DNA of 64,000 nucleotides from contig MCGE01000003.1 in the NCBI GenBank assembly GCA_002105175.1, positions 186,001 to 250,000 on the forward strand, given 5' to 3'. Numbering within the stretch: the stretch's first letter is position 1; each line of letters starts with the position of its first letter. Below the pieces are notes generated by a model. It was not told where the DNA came from and made no database searches. It saw only the letters and a list, made by a program, of their open reading frames with translations. This stretch comes from Absidia repens. Taxonomy: Eukaryota; Mucoromycota; Mucoromycetes; Mucorales; Cunninghamellaceae. Of the stretch, positions 11,397 through 25,185 are shown one piece after another. Position numbers and translations under genes: made by a program.

Positions 11397-12329
11397 TTAG
11401 TATTCTTATGTGTTTCTAGTTTAGTATCCCTTTTCATATTCTTTTATATTCTTTTTTTTTCATGCATTGATTTTTATAATAAAGATATATTTTATTGTTG
11501 ATTGACGATATAGTAATACAAACTTTCTTGGTGATATTCATGTCTAAGTGGTAATAGTGGACTGCAAAACATCAAAAAAGATAAATAGATTGTGTGATGA
11601 CATTACATAGCCTTTTGTATTGCATGTGGATGAGTTGGGATAAGGAAAAGGGCGATCTGGGCTAGAAAAATGAAATGCGTGCTACGGATAAATATGTACT
11701 TGGTCATCTACAAAAAAAAAAAAAAAAAAAAAAAGTACAGTAGGGACACACACCAATGATACCCAGAATGATGATAAGCTTTAAAATAACAATATTTTTC
11801 TGGAAAACAGTGATCGTTGGCTATGAAATATCGTATTCGATTGACGGTATTTTTTTGTGGACATCCTAGGCATTATCGATTCGGGGATGAGAGGAACGTT
11901 TGGGGTTGGATGCAAATTTAAGCGAATTCTTCCTTTAAATAGTTATATAGACTGCGCTTTGAGCTATTATTTAATATAAAAGATAGAATAGACCTAGAAG
12001 AGCGTTTTATTTTGAGTTCAAAAAACGAAATTGGTACGTGGTATGATAGAGAGTCAAATGTAAACATGGAAACTCGATCTTTCAATGACTTCAAGCGTGA
12101 ATTGGGACTCAATAGGACTTGGAAGATGTGTCAAAAATTTCTTAAGTATAAATAATGGATTTTGGACAAAAATAAAAAATAAAGGATATGGATTTTCACA
12201 ACCAAAATTGTCTGTTGTAACATAATACGCCCAAAATGTGTTCGTTCCAGGAACTCATATCAAAAACACACTATGGGATTTATTGGAGTGGCATACGGGA
12301 AACTGTTGTGGGATTTGAAGAATGGTGAA
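11397..12329. other. Gene-free region after TOF1
   Basis: Contains the TOF1 3' end (AT-rich, AATAAA-like signal near 11479) and a 24-nt A tract at about 11711-11734. No coding pattern, RNA gene or clear repeat copy was recognised up to the repeat that starts near 12330. Confidence 0.4.
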
Positions 12330-12850
12330 CGCTAATTCAAAAGGACTATTTTAAAAACGGATATTACATCCAGTACACGGCAGACGAGGTATGAGAAAAA
12401 GTATAAATAGGTACTTTTTATTGAAGCATAATAATTATTAACACTAAAAGAGGCGCTGGTACAAAAGGATCTATTGCACTGGACATGAGAAAAACTAATG
12501 GGACATTTTTCATTGAAGGAAGTTGAAAGAAACACATTTTATTCATGTGTAGATACAAACTATGGACAAACTAAAACTAAACTAAGCTAATAGAGGCACC
12601 AAAAAGCCAACTAATGGTAGTCTCCAAATCCTGAATCCAAAAGGAAATGGTTTCCCCATGCATTTTGTAACCCCTGAGCTGGAACCCCTTCTAAGCCAGT
12701 ACTACTCTAAGTCTACTGTAACCTCAAAGAAGTTGATTGATGAAAAAAAAAAAAGTGAAGAAAACAAAAAAGAAATTGAAAGAGAGGACGGAGGAGGCGG
12801 GAAGAAATTGGGAGTAAATAAAACTTCACGTGGTCGGGATGTGAAATATT
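12330..12850 (-). repeat. Dispersed E-box/AATAAA repeat, copy 1
   Basis: Member of the dispersed family, sense on the minus strand. The E-box side (CACGTGG) is at 12832-12838. The core includes GGTTTCCCCATGC (12649-12661), CCAAAAAGCCAACTAATGG (12599-12617) and TTTTATTCATG (12537-12547, i.e. GAATAAAA on the sense strand). Upstream modules with ACATGAGAAAAACTAATGGGAC are also present. No protein is encoded. The exact left end is uncertain. Confidence 0.75.
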
Positions 12851-13809
12851 GTTTTGGCTATGATCGTTTTTTGGTGGACACAAAAAAGGGAACTTGGTAC
12901 TTTATATTTTTCATTTTTAATTCTACAACAGTATATTGTTAGTACTAAAGTCAATGCCGTCCAATCGCGTCGAAAGGGGTTAACCAAAAGCAACCTGATT
13001 TTCTTATCTTCCCATATCGTTCAACTGTTGTGCAGTTATCCAGAGAAATAATGCATCAAAAAACTCGGACGTTAGAAAGAGATTTTCAGCGGAATTGATA
13101 ACTGGTCAGCGCTCGTTTTGGGATGGAAATACTACCTGGTTTTTAAAAATAAATGTCGCTCCGTTATTTCGTCATGGTACAAATACTTCACTAAATAATT
13201 AAGGATTAGTGGAATGGTATTAAATTCAAACATTTCCATAATATCACTGATTCCATGCTATCACAGATTGCTGAATCGAGCAAAATGAAAGATGCTGGCG
13301 CCAGATAGCGATGTTTCTTTATTATTATTCTCTCCAGTATCTGGATACCTTTTATTTATTTTACATCAATAAAACTTCATTATTATATCTATCATTCTTT
13401 AAATTATTTTATTGTCCATCCATATTGGTCAAGAAATAGATGATGTAAAAAAAATCCATTGATGCCAAAGGGGAAATACCGGGGTTGCAAAAAACGCTTT
13501 TTTTTTTTTGCCCTCCTACTCTAATACTGTACGTACTGTACTGTACTGTACTGTACTGCACACCATACCCTTTAGACAGATAATATTTATCCAATCGACT
13601 ACATATTCGATGCAATAAAAAACAATCACTTGCCTTTATTTGAAGTCGCTGTCCATTCATTACTTTTGTCTCAATTAACAACTTCTGAAAATATACTAGG
13701 TCTCTGTCTCTGTCTCTCCTTGCTTTTGGTGTGTCAGTACATGTGTGGATGCGGTTGTATGTTGGGCAAAAAAATTAGCTACAATAGCGAAGAGGATGGT
13801 TATGAAAAG
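12851..13809. other. Intergenic spacer between repeat copies
   Basis: No supported gene. It holds a short (ACTGT)n tandem array at about 13528-13558 and a T run near 13498. Open frames are short and low in complexity. The sequence at 13100-13400 shows no similarity to the rest of the window that I could see. Confidence 0.35.
13528..13558 (+). repeat. (ACTGT)n pentanucleotide array
   Basis: ACTGT repeated about six times, the first junction interrupted (ACTGTACGTACTGT...). Simple-sequence repeat in the spacer between repeat copies 1 and 2. Confidence 0.85.
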
Positions 13810-14575
13810 AAATACTTTATTAAAGGTCATGGGTAAAACTAAAACTAAAGGCGAGGGGCTTCATAGTAACATGAATTTAATGGAACGGTCTCTGTGAGAA
13901 CCTCGAGGAAGTCTAAAGTGAGATTTGAAGGAGTCAACACTATGTAAAAATACACTTTATTGGTAGACACTAAAACTAAAGGTGGGGGGGGTTCATTGTA
14001 ACATGGAAGTAATTGGAAGGATCTATTGGACGAAGCATGAGGGATTCTGAAATGAGGATTGTAGGATAGTCAACACTAATCTAAAGGCACAAATGTAAAA
14101 TAGGATACAATATAATGGACGGCCTGTACAACGCATGAGAAAGGCAACGGTGACATCTTCGACTGACGCATAAAAACGGTCAATATTAATCAAAAAAGGA
14201 ATGTTCGCAGAACAGAGGCCTATTTCACAAGACCTGAGAGAAACTAATGAGGCATATTTCATTGAAGCATGTAAAAATAGATATGTTTATTCAAATATCG
14301 ATACAAATTATGGACAAGCTAACACTAAAATAAGCAATGAAGACTCCAAAAAGCCAACTAATGGTGCCATCAGATCCTAAATCCAAAATGAAAGGGCTTC
14401 CCCATGCATCTTGTAATCCCTGTCCCGAAAGCCCTTCTAAGCTAGTTTTAACACTAATCTAAGATCACTATAACCTCAATGAGGTAATATTCTAAGAAAA
14501 GGAAGAGAATGGTGAACAAAAAAAAAAAAAAAGAATTGGGGAGGGCAGGAATTCGTGAGCGGGATTTGAATATTT
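13810..14575 (-). repeat. Dispersed E-box/AATAAA repeat, copy 2 (long form)
   Basis: Near full-length copy, sense on the minus strand. The E-box is degenerate (GTGAGCGGGATTTG near 14555). Core landmarks: AAGGGCTTCCCCATGC (14392-14407), CCGAAAGCCCTTC (14425-14437), CCAAAAAGCCAACTAATGG and TTTATTCAAAT. Two adjacent modules of about 135 bp (13818-13952 and 13953-14090), both with CACTAAAACTAAAGG-like and TCAACACTA-like blocks, form a degenerate tandem duplication at the distal end. It carries the stem-compensating change described in the findings. Confidence 0.8.
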
Positions 14576-14928
14576 TCTGTGGCCTTTTCTGGATAACCAT
14601 GTTCATTTCGATGAAAACGCCCCCCCACAAAAGAATATTCGAGAGGATTGTTTCATTGATAGATATTTAGTAACTACACACACAGAAAGAATAACTAAAT
14701 TACCCGCAATAACGATACAGTTTCGCTTTCTTGTTGATATCGTGATTGTGGGTCTGTACAGTACTGTAGCAAGTAAAAATACTGATAGTCATTATGAGAC
14801 AGCAACAACATGGATATGATAGTCATCATAGAAGTCAGTTTATTGATTGTAATTGGAAGATAACAAAAAAAAAAATCATAAATAAACTGCAGGTAGGTAT
14901 AAAAAAACAAGGGGAGGGGGGATAATGA

Positions 14929-17142
14929 TCATTCCAATGGAATACGGTCTACTTGGGATTTGGTATCTTCCCAGGCGGATAGGTTCTGCATAATAAAAAA
15001 AAATAATAATCAAACCAGGAATTCACGTGCACATTGTTTTTATTTTACTTTTTTTGTTTTACCTTTTGACAGTATCGAAGATGAGCAGTAGCAAAAGCCA
15101 TCAACGAATCCCGAAGCATCATTGTTTTATCTCTTTCATATCGCTGGATTTCTTTGTGCAATTGATCAGACAATTGGTGGGTATCATTCCTACAAATGGC
15201 GAGTGCCTCCTCCAACTATTTCAAGAAAAACGCGTCACTGGTCAGTTACCCAAAAAGTACATGCCTCGGTTTTGACTTACGATTTGTAAAGACTCTTTTG
15301 ATTTTCCAATCTGATTCCGGCGAGTGGTGACAGGATCAACGTCAATCAGATGTTGCAAAGAATGGCCTGCTGAATGCCAAAAACGGCTTGCGTAAGATGC
15401 AGTGGGGGAGGTGTAGACCAGCGTTGACCGTGACGGGGTTCCGGTAGCTGTCGAGCTGCTGGTGGCGGCGGGGACGGTGATGGCGATGGCGGTGGGTGTA
15501 TTGTTCCTGCTGAAAATGGATGTTGATTGCGTATATCCGTCCTTTTTCCTCCTTCGACAGATGGTGATGGTGGCGGTAGTGAGATGGTATTCAGTGAGTT
15601 TTGTTGAAGTGCTCGATCCAACCGTTGTAGTTCCTTCTCCATTTGTAGTAACCTATCGAGTTCATCCTGCTGGCGATCAAGTGCTTGTTCTATCAACTCC
15701 ACTTGGCATTGCTTGAGGTATTGGAATTGAATGACTTTTTTGACAAACATCGTCATTTGAATTTGTGATTGAGTAGGCTCTGCAAATTCACCTTCCAGTT
15801 TGAGTACCTTGACAAAAAAATAAATACACATGAGCAGGCTTTACTTCTCATTTCTCTAATTATTTTGCTCTTACCATTTGGCCAGTTTCAGTATAAGCAT
15901 CATCGACCGTTTGACCCATTCTTTCGATCGCATTGGAAACATGCTCCGTTTCATTCAGGCTGAAGCCATTGTAAACCGCGCCTAGTTCCGCATAGTCGTT
16001 AGCCAACTCTATATATGAAACCATAATGAGTATAAGGTACTTGCGTATTCTATTCCCGGATTTCATATTTTTTAAAAGGTGAACCCTACCGCCTAATCGT
16101 CGAATGACCTTGCGTTGACATTTTTCAAGATGTTTGCTTAAAAAGCTTGCCAAGTGGATCGATTTTTCTTCCGAGGTAATGAGAAACGGATCACGTTGCT
16201 GTAAGGTCTGAGGAGAAGTTGGGGTCGGCACAATCCGATGAGATAAAAGCGGATGGAACACCGGCCGGGCAGGGCAATAAAATAATGATGTTGCGTTGGA
16301 GGACGACAAGCTAGTTGACGAGGAGATAGGTGAAAGGGATGATAATGATAGTTGTGTGGACACATTGGATGAATTGGTAAGTGCCATATGCAAAGGCTGT
16401 TGCTTAAGGAAGGATGACAGCGATGGCGATTGAAGGACGTCGGACTATTAAAATAAGAAAGTGGTGAGTCAAGCATAAACCATGCACACTCCCCCCCCCA
16501 TTTCTACATCTTGATGAATATACTTACCCAAACGACATCGGGGTCCAAGAATTGGTGGAAAAAATGGTCGTGGCCCAAATAATGGTGTTTCGAAACTTGG
16601 TTTAAAAAGGATTGCAGCATACGTTTCCGTTTTTCGATGGTGGTGATATCATTCTTCGCCCTATTTTGTAAAACTGCATAATCCACTACCAAGAAAAACA
16701 AAAACAAAATGGAAGTGTTCCGACTGGTCAGTTTCAGGTTTCTGCAAAATCACTAAAAAATATACACACACAATATACGTTATGTTCTTACGTAAGGAAT
16801 GTTTTTCTGGAACGGGCGGTACAATAAAGATTGGGTAAAGACGAGTCAATATTCGTCGAAGAGAGGCAAAATCACTATAACGTCGTTTAGTTTCGATATC
16901 CTAAAGATAGCAAGAAGTGTTACTCGTTAGCATAGTTTACACCTTTTTATCTTGCCTTTGAAACTGCTACTTACATTGAGTCGAATGTGGTAAACGATAA
17001 AAGAGGATCTGCGATTGCTATCAAAGGGCTGGGCCCCAGTGACAAAAATGTAGCTCTCTCGTTGATGAAGTAGCCGGTTAATTTGGCAGGTACAGGATGG
17101 CCTGTTCGAAGAGACTTGGTATTTTTGTGATTCAAGCACCAT
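14929..17142 (-). CDS. PX-BAR sorting nexin, Snx41/Atg20-like, with one frame break
   Basis: Exons from 17142: 17142-16975, 16900-16792, 16685-16528, 16444-16090, 16008-15875, 15807-15281 (frame changes inside), 15215-15063 and 14985-14929. The PX domain (about residues 30-120) has RRYSDF, whose first Arg contacts PtdIns3P, and PPVPEKH, followed by the KRKRMLQSFLNQV...FLDPDVVW signature of the Snx41/Atg20 group. A Ser-rich insert and BAR-type helices follow, then VDPVTTRRNQIGKSKES. These proteins sort cargo on endosomes and support selective autophagy. Between the coil ending near 15620 and TASYASRFWHS (about 15402-15370) the reading frame shifts by one base in low-complexity sequence. No canonical intron repairs it. 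A 1-nt sequence error is the simplest reading; real inactivation is possible. Confidence 0.82.
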
Positions 17143-17501
17143 TCATGGGAATAGAAAGTTTTGCGAAACAGTGAGAGAAAGGAAAAGGGGGGAGGGATTT
17201 TTCTCGAGGCAAAAATGAGTCTGCGGTGTTTGAAAGCGCCTGTGTTTCTGCGGTAAAAAATAACCATAGAACCGACGAACTATCTAAATATAACGTAAAC
17301 CAAACCAATAAGAGACAAGATATAATAAAAGGATACATCATAATATAAAAACAAATAAAGAGAATTTTATTTAAAAAGTAGTAAATAATACATGTATCTA
17401 TCTATAGGGAAATGAAATGTTAGGGATGAAAAAGTAAACTATGTATAGAATTTCGATTTTTCAAAAATAATAGATAAGGCGGGAGGGATGGGATCCAGCA
17501 T
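17143..17501. other. Spacer between HSP70 3' end and the sorting nexin gene
   Basis: 359 bp, AT-rich, with no coding signal. It should carry the HSP70 3' untranslated region and the promoter of the downstream sorting nexin gene (same strand). Confidence 0.45.
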
Positions 17502-20024
<2,523 letters not shown>

Positions 20025-20180
20025 GATGAATATTTAAAATTTATAAAATTTATAAAAAGAAAAAAAAAAAAAAAGAAGAATAAAGAAAATTATGGAAAGA
20101 AAAACATTATATAGTGTCAGGGACCCGAATAAAAAAAATAGGTCGTGGCTTGTTTAACTCCGCCTAACCAGTGATTGGCT
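20025..20180 (-). promoter_or_regulatory. HSP70 promoter: TATA and CCAAT boxes
   Basis: On the minus strand a TATATAA box (20113-20107) lies about 83 nt before the ATG, and a CCAAT box (20178-20174) about 150 nt before it. A purine-rich A tract on the plus strand gives a pyrimidine-rich leader. No perfect nGAAnnTTCn heat-shock element was found in the first 300 bp. Confidence 0.55.
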
Positions 20181-21594
20181 GGAAATGGTCAATGAATGGA
20201 AACTGGCAGAATGGGGTGGAAGCTTTCAAATTTTTGTCCCTATTTGTAAATTCCGATATTCATGCGAGGAAACAAAATTTCATTGGATGTCGAAAAAATA
20301 TAGATATAATGATATTCTATAGGAAGTCAGGGTGGTTCAAATCAATCCAATTAGACAGATGACCGTATATTATGTCAGAATTCACCTTTTTAATCGCATT
20401 TTACAACTGGTGAAATAACTCAAAACAACCTAGTTAGGTAATCAAGAAAGCATTTTCTATATCTCCGTTTTATACAGATGAGATAATTCTTTGCAGCTAA
20501 CCTTTTTTAACTATTCTTTTCATTTATTCGCAAAGTCCTTGTGTCTTGCTTTATTTAAAAAAGGAAAAGGGTATCTCTTGTCTCTGTTTACATATGGTCT
20601 CTATAGTACCATAAAGCCACTGTATCAAAAATTCTATGGTTTGTCCGAAGAAAGATTCATTGCTTCCTCCCTGGCTCACCTTTACGTACATACTGTGACT
20701 ACAGTATCCGTCATCATATTGCCTAAGAAAAATATATATACAACTACACACATTCATGACTGGTCAGAAGCTAGCAATGCTCTTCACGATTACCAATGAT
20801 CTCTATTTACATATTAATGACCATTTCCATCAGCAGATAGATTGTAAGTCATTGCAACAAATGCGTCATCTTCAAAACTCTCCAGTGTGTGTTAATTATC
20901 TTAGTTCTATTCTATTATACGCATACATACCGTTGCGTGTAATTTTTTTTATTACACACGCGACATCTATTTTCTAAAGTCACCCAATAAATCCTTATCA
21001 CCATATTTTTTGAAACATTGTACTGTTGAGGGAGCACTGAGCACAACGCTTGATATGCATGCCGATCATAACTTTTTTTTTTTTTTTTTTTTTTGCACAT
21101 ACATACATCAGATTTTTTTTTTCTACACGTACAACACCGTACAATGTGGGTATTCCCATTCGACGAGGCAAACTAAACGGATGAGAGGCTATGTCAAAGT
21201 AATAATAGAATTCATATTTTATTCCGAGATAGATGTAAACTACGACTATTAAAACTAAACTAGTCTAATGGTTGTACCATGACACCTCTTTGAAGGAAAC
21301 ACGTTTAGTGTGTGGGTGAGTGGGGGCGAGTATGAAGTGTGGGAGTGGGGCATATCTTGTTATATAATAACAAAAATGTAAGATAAATTAGCCTAATAAA
21401 CAACGGCAAGTTATTCGACAGTGAGACTATCCTAAAGTGACGAAGAAAACTAAATTAGACCAAACTGCTGCAGTTTGACTGCAAAGGCATCAAGGAAAAA
21501 AAATAAATCGTGCTTCTGATATCGGACAGTAGAAATAACTGTCATTAGAGGTGGCTCACCATGTAGGTTATATTGCATAGTTTTTAAAAAAATA
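20181..21594. other. Gene-free region upstream of HSP70
   Basis: No coding or RNA gene supported. At about 21130-21290 a weak relative of the dispersed repeat is visible (ATTCGACGAGGCAAACTAAA, TATTTTATTCCGAGATAGATG, AAAACTAAACTAGTCTAATGG), sense on the minus strand. T tracts occur at about 21073-21093. Distal HSP70 control sites may lie in the first part. Confidence 0.4.
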
Positions 21595-22040
21595 AGACAA
21601 AAGACCAGCCAAAGAAAATATTTTAAATCCCGCCCACGTGGATTTATTTTCGTCTGTTTTTCATTTCTGTTTTTTGTTCCTTCTTTTTCTTCTTCATCAT
21701 TCAACTTCTTAAAGGTGATGGTGATCTTCGATTAATATTAGGACTAGTTTAGAAGGGTTTTCAGTTTAGGGATTACAAGATGCATGAGGAAACCCTTTCA
21801 TTTTGGATTCAGGATTTAGAACCACAATCAGTTGAATTCTTGGACTCATCATTAGCTTAGTTTAGTGTTAGTTTGTCTTTATTTGTACCAACAACTAAAT
21901 AAAATATTTTTTTTATACCTGCCTCAATGACAAATATCCCATTAGTCTCTCTCATGAATTGCGTGCTAGATCCCTTCCTTACTACCATCATCCCTATAGA
22001 TTAGTGTTGACACTTGTTGTCTCAAAATAAAAAAAAAAAA
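21595..22040 (+). repeat. Dispersed E-box/AATAAA repeat, copy 3
   Basis: Sense on the plus strand. CCCGCCCACGTGG at 21630-21642, a CT-rich tract to about 21700, then CATTCAACTTC, GGACTAGTTTAGAAGGG, GGGATTACAAGATGCATG, TAGCTTAGTTTAGTGTTAG, AATAAAATA (about 21898-21906), and CCATTAGTCTCTCTCATG. It can form the conserved stem GAAGGGTTTTC / GAAACCCTTTC. No open reading frame. Confidence 0.82.
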
Positions 22041-24182
22041 AGTACGCGTTTAGTATTTCTCATGTCTTGTACAGTGTATTCGCGCCCATTTTACAATCGT
22101 CCCTTAGCATTAGCGTTGATCTTTGTTCAGATCGTCTACTATTCTCACTCATGCTACTTACATTAAAACGGTTGTTTTAATGAGCATATGATCTTTGTTA
22201 GTATCTACCATATTTCTTCAAATAAAATTTGTTGTTTTATTACCCATCCTGCGGCCCATCATATAGCGAGCAACGCAGTTATTATAGATATTATGTGAGT
22301 GTCCTATAAAACACGTACTTCTGACTCGCCCACTATTACTTCTATCACCCAGAATTCAGATCCTGCTATATGATACATATTAATTAAGCCCTGAACGAGT
22401 GCCAGCTCACTGTTTTCTATAAAAAATAACCTACATCAGATCGGACATACTGACGTATACAGTGCATTATTTTTATTGCCTGTGATGTAATAAAAATAAA
22501 GGAATAAATCCAAACAAAAGCCAGTCGGGCACCAGGGAAACTACCCACCACAATGTGAAATAGCATAAGCGTCAATACCCAAACAGAATACATTACATTT
22601 TATTTAATATCTCTTGCTTCAATAAAACTTCCTTCGGTACATAGAGATATGAAGTCGAGTGTCGATTTTTTATTAACATTGCATGATAATAATGAAAAAT
22701 AAGGAAAGTAACATAAGTGAATAAGAATATATTGAAGAGTCATGATTCGGTGAAGTAGTATTTACATTCATGGGGAAGTTGAAATAAAGGGGCATATGTA
22801 ATTAAAAAAAAAGAAGGCATAATATCAATAATTTAACGAATGAAACAATGTGCTTTTTTGAGGAGGTTCTTTTGATTGCCACAACAGTTAAAATAAAAGC
22901 TGACTGAGAGGTGATGACGATCTACGCACAGATTATGCAGTGATAAGATCTGGCTATTATTTTAATAAGGGGCAGGATGTTCGTTTATGGCCGTATTTTC
23001 CACACCACGCACTATAATGTGTAGTAATAAAATATGAAAAGAAAAGAAAAAGATTTCATTTATCAAGCTTTCAAAGATAATAAGAGCATTTTTGTACTTT
23101 ATTTTATTTTATTTTACCATTGGCCACCTTCAAGGTTTACCGGTTTCACCACAAAAGACATATCGTTATCCATGTTATAAGTAATAAAAGAGAGAGACTG
23201 CGAGAAGGGTTTTTTTTTTCGTGATAATGTTATTGGTAAAAGAGAAAGGGAGAAAACAAAAGGAAATGATATGTCAGGTTATATATATATATTTGTTTTT
23301 ATTTTTATTTTTTTTTAAAAAAAAAGTGTCTCAAACGCGCGCAAACGAAAAGAGGGAGCGTAGAATTAATGAAAATTTGCGTCTGATCTGCATATCCAAC
23401 AGAGGCTCGGGTAATGAAAAGGTATATATACTTTATTTCACTCCCCCCCCCCCAATTTTTACGGAGTGACCAGCCTTTTCAACAAAAAAGGATATTATGT
23501 CTTTAAAAACCCAACACACCTATCAAACAATCATTTCCCTTTGTTGTAGCACTGTAGTGAATTCAATGTGCTGTACCTCGCATATGTATAATAGCCTTTC
23601 ATTTGTATTGAAACAATGACCGGATGGATAATCCAGCATAAAAAGCATTTTTCAACATTGTGAACTAAATGGAGATGCCTTTAAGGAACGCATTTGCTTC
23701 TTTTATGATATCAGGTTGTTTGAAGAAAACCAACTTCCGTTTAAGAGAAAGAAAATAATGGTGGTGAAGGATCTTGATAAAAAAGCATTGGTCGGTCGTC
23801 TTGACGTATAGACATGCTGATCTTTTTTTTTTTTTTTTTGATATAAAAAAGTCACGGGATGATCCAAAAAAGAAGTCTTTCAGATCTTTTGATTAAATCC
23901 TTTTTTCCCTTGCATAAGAATCATGATACCAAAAAACAAAATAAAGGACGCACATATACATAAGCACAAAAATTCCTTGATTATACCGACTTTTTTTAAA
24001 ACAGACGAATTGAATTTTATTGGTTTGCACGAGGCTATACAATAAGATAAATATATGAGTGTATAAATATATATAAAAGATAATAAACTAAAATATGATA
24101 ACGACAATGATAATGAGAATGATGACGGACAAACAAGGGTGCGTGGGAATAAAATGAATTAAAAAGTAAATTGGACAATAGG
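22041..24182. other. Gene-free AT-rich region
   Basis: About 2.1 kb with no supported gene. The first 500 bp continue with loose, degenerate similarity to the distal modules of the dispersed repeat (short blocks such as TTAGTATT..CATGTCTTGTACAG). The rest has homopolymers (about 23320, 23442, 23825) and short AT-rich open frames without domains. Confidence 0.4.
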
Positions 24183-24220
24183 GGTACGGGTTAGGGGGAA
24201 GGGGGAGGGTGGGGGGAGGA
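24183..24220 (+). other. G-rich strand segment, potential G-quadruplex
   Basis: Several runs of three to six G close together (GGGG, GGG, GGGGG, GGGGG, GGG, GGGGGG) separated by one to five bases, in otherwise AT-rich DNA. It starts 6 nt downstream of the F-box gene stop, so the transcript would be C-rich there. The pattern satisfies the usual G3+N1-7 quadruplex rule. Confidence 0.6.
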
Positions 24221-24225
24221 ACCAT

Positions 24226-25185
24226 TCAAACATAAAGGGATGAAGTGTGAAGTGATGGAGAAACTAGTCTTTGCCTTTGTCGATTGGTCGACTCCAACTG
24301 GTCTTGAGATCGTTTTTGTCCAGTCATAATATAAAAAGAGTTCGATGATGATGAAGGCATTGTTGTTGTTGATGATGATGGTGAGTGAGTTGTCGTTGCA
24401 GGTGTTGATTGGTCTATGATGGCGGTCACTTGGCGACCCGCAAGGAATGATACTAATGCTTCAAGCTGAGTCACTACGGAATCAATACTATCGCCACCAT
24501 TTTGATTCAATCGAAGATGGTCCGTGCAGCCTACCGTCCATTGAACCAGTCTTTCAAAAGGAGGGTCATCTAACTGAGAAAAACCAAGGTTGTCGTTAGT
24601 GTCATTTTCTCTATTGCTGCTGCTGCTGCTGCTATTGCCGCTGTTACTATTGGTGGCAGTCGTAAAAAATAGTTTTGTAATTTGAGCTACAGTTTGATTT
24701 CCAAAAAAATGGTGATCCGATAATACTTGGTAATAGAAAGGAGCATCCACGCAATATTGGCGAAACGTGATGGGAATATGATTGTCTTGTTGTAACACGA
24801 TCAAGTTGGAAGCGAATATAGTCAAATGGTGCACCAGGTCTTGAAGAACAGTAAGCTTCGTTTTGATTTGAATATGGTCCACAGTATGAGCAAATTGATC
24901 GAATATATAAAGGTAGCCTAACCAACTAAGTGGCAATTGAATCACCTTGAGCTTCCGAATCCCATAATGACGTGTAATCTTGGGTACCAGTTGCTGTATA
25001 AATGTGTCAGTAATTCGAGAATCGTTGAATGGAAAGAGAACATGCGAATTCCATACAAATGGATTGTTGTAGATAAAGTCTTGGAGCTGCGGACAAGTTT
25101 CTGCCAATTGTAATAATTCCTGCAAGTTGAGGTAATACAGCACTTTCAGTAATAGAGGTTTTTCTATGGTCAGTAATCGTGGCAT
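24226..25185 (-). CDS. F-box protein, single exon
   Basis: Intronless frame of 319 aa starting MPRLLTIEKPLLLKVLYYLN. Residues about 5-45 (EKPLLLKVLYYLNLQELLQLAETCPQL...VWNSHV) fit the F-box: a Pro/Leu start, two helices LLxLAxxC and a final W. F-box proteins bring substrates to the SCF ubiquitin ligase through Skp1. The rest has no clear LRR or WD repeats. A Ser/Asn-rich insert (about 180-200) and a Thr/Ser-rich stretch (about 270-290) are low complexity. The ATG is the first in the frame. The lack of introns is unusual compared with its neighbours. Confidence 0.8.
   Translation of the reverse strand: MPRLLTIEKPLLLKVLYYLNLQELLQLAETCPQLQDFIYNNPFVWNSHVLFPFNDSRITDTFIQQLVPKITRHYGIRKLKVIQLPLSWLGYLYIFDQFAHTVDHIQIKTKLTVLQDLVHHLTIFASNLIVLQQDNHIPITFRQYCVDAPFYYQVLSDHHFFGNQTVAQITKLFFTTATNSNSGNSSSSSSNRENDTNDNLGFSQLDDPPFERLVQWTVGCTDHLRLNQNGGDSIDSVVTQLEALVSFLAGRQVTAIIDQSTPATTTHSPSSSTTTMPSSSSNSFYIMTGQKRSQDQLESTNRQRQRLVSPSLHTSSLYV

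Noticed and set aside
20025..20400. Heat-shock elements in the HSP70 promoter
   Set aside because: Only imperfect GAA/TTC arrangements with wrong spacing were seen, so no element is claimed.
23880..24107. Minus-strand hydrophobic 75-aa frame after the F-box gene
   Set aside because: AT-driven hydrophobic translation (Phe, Ile, Leu, Tyr) with no start context or domain.
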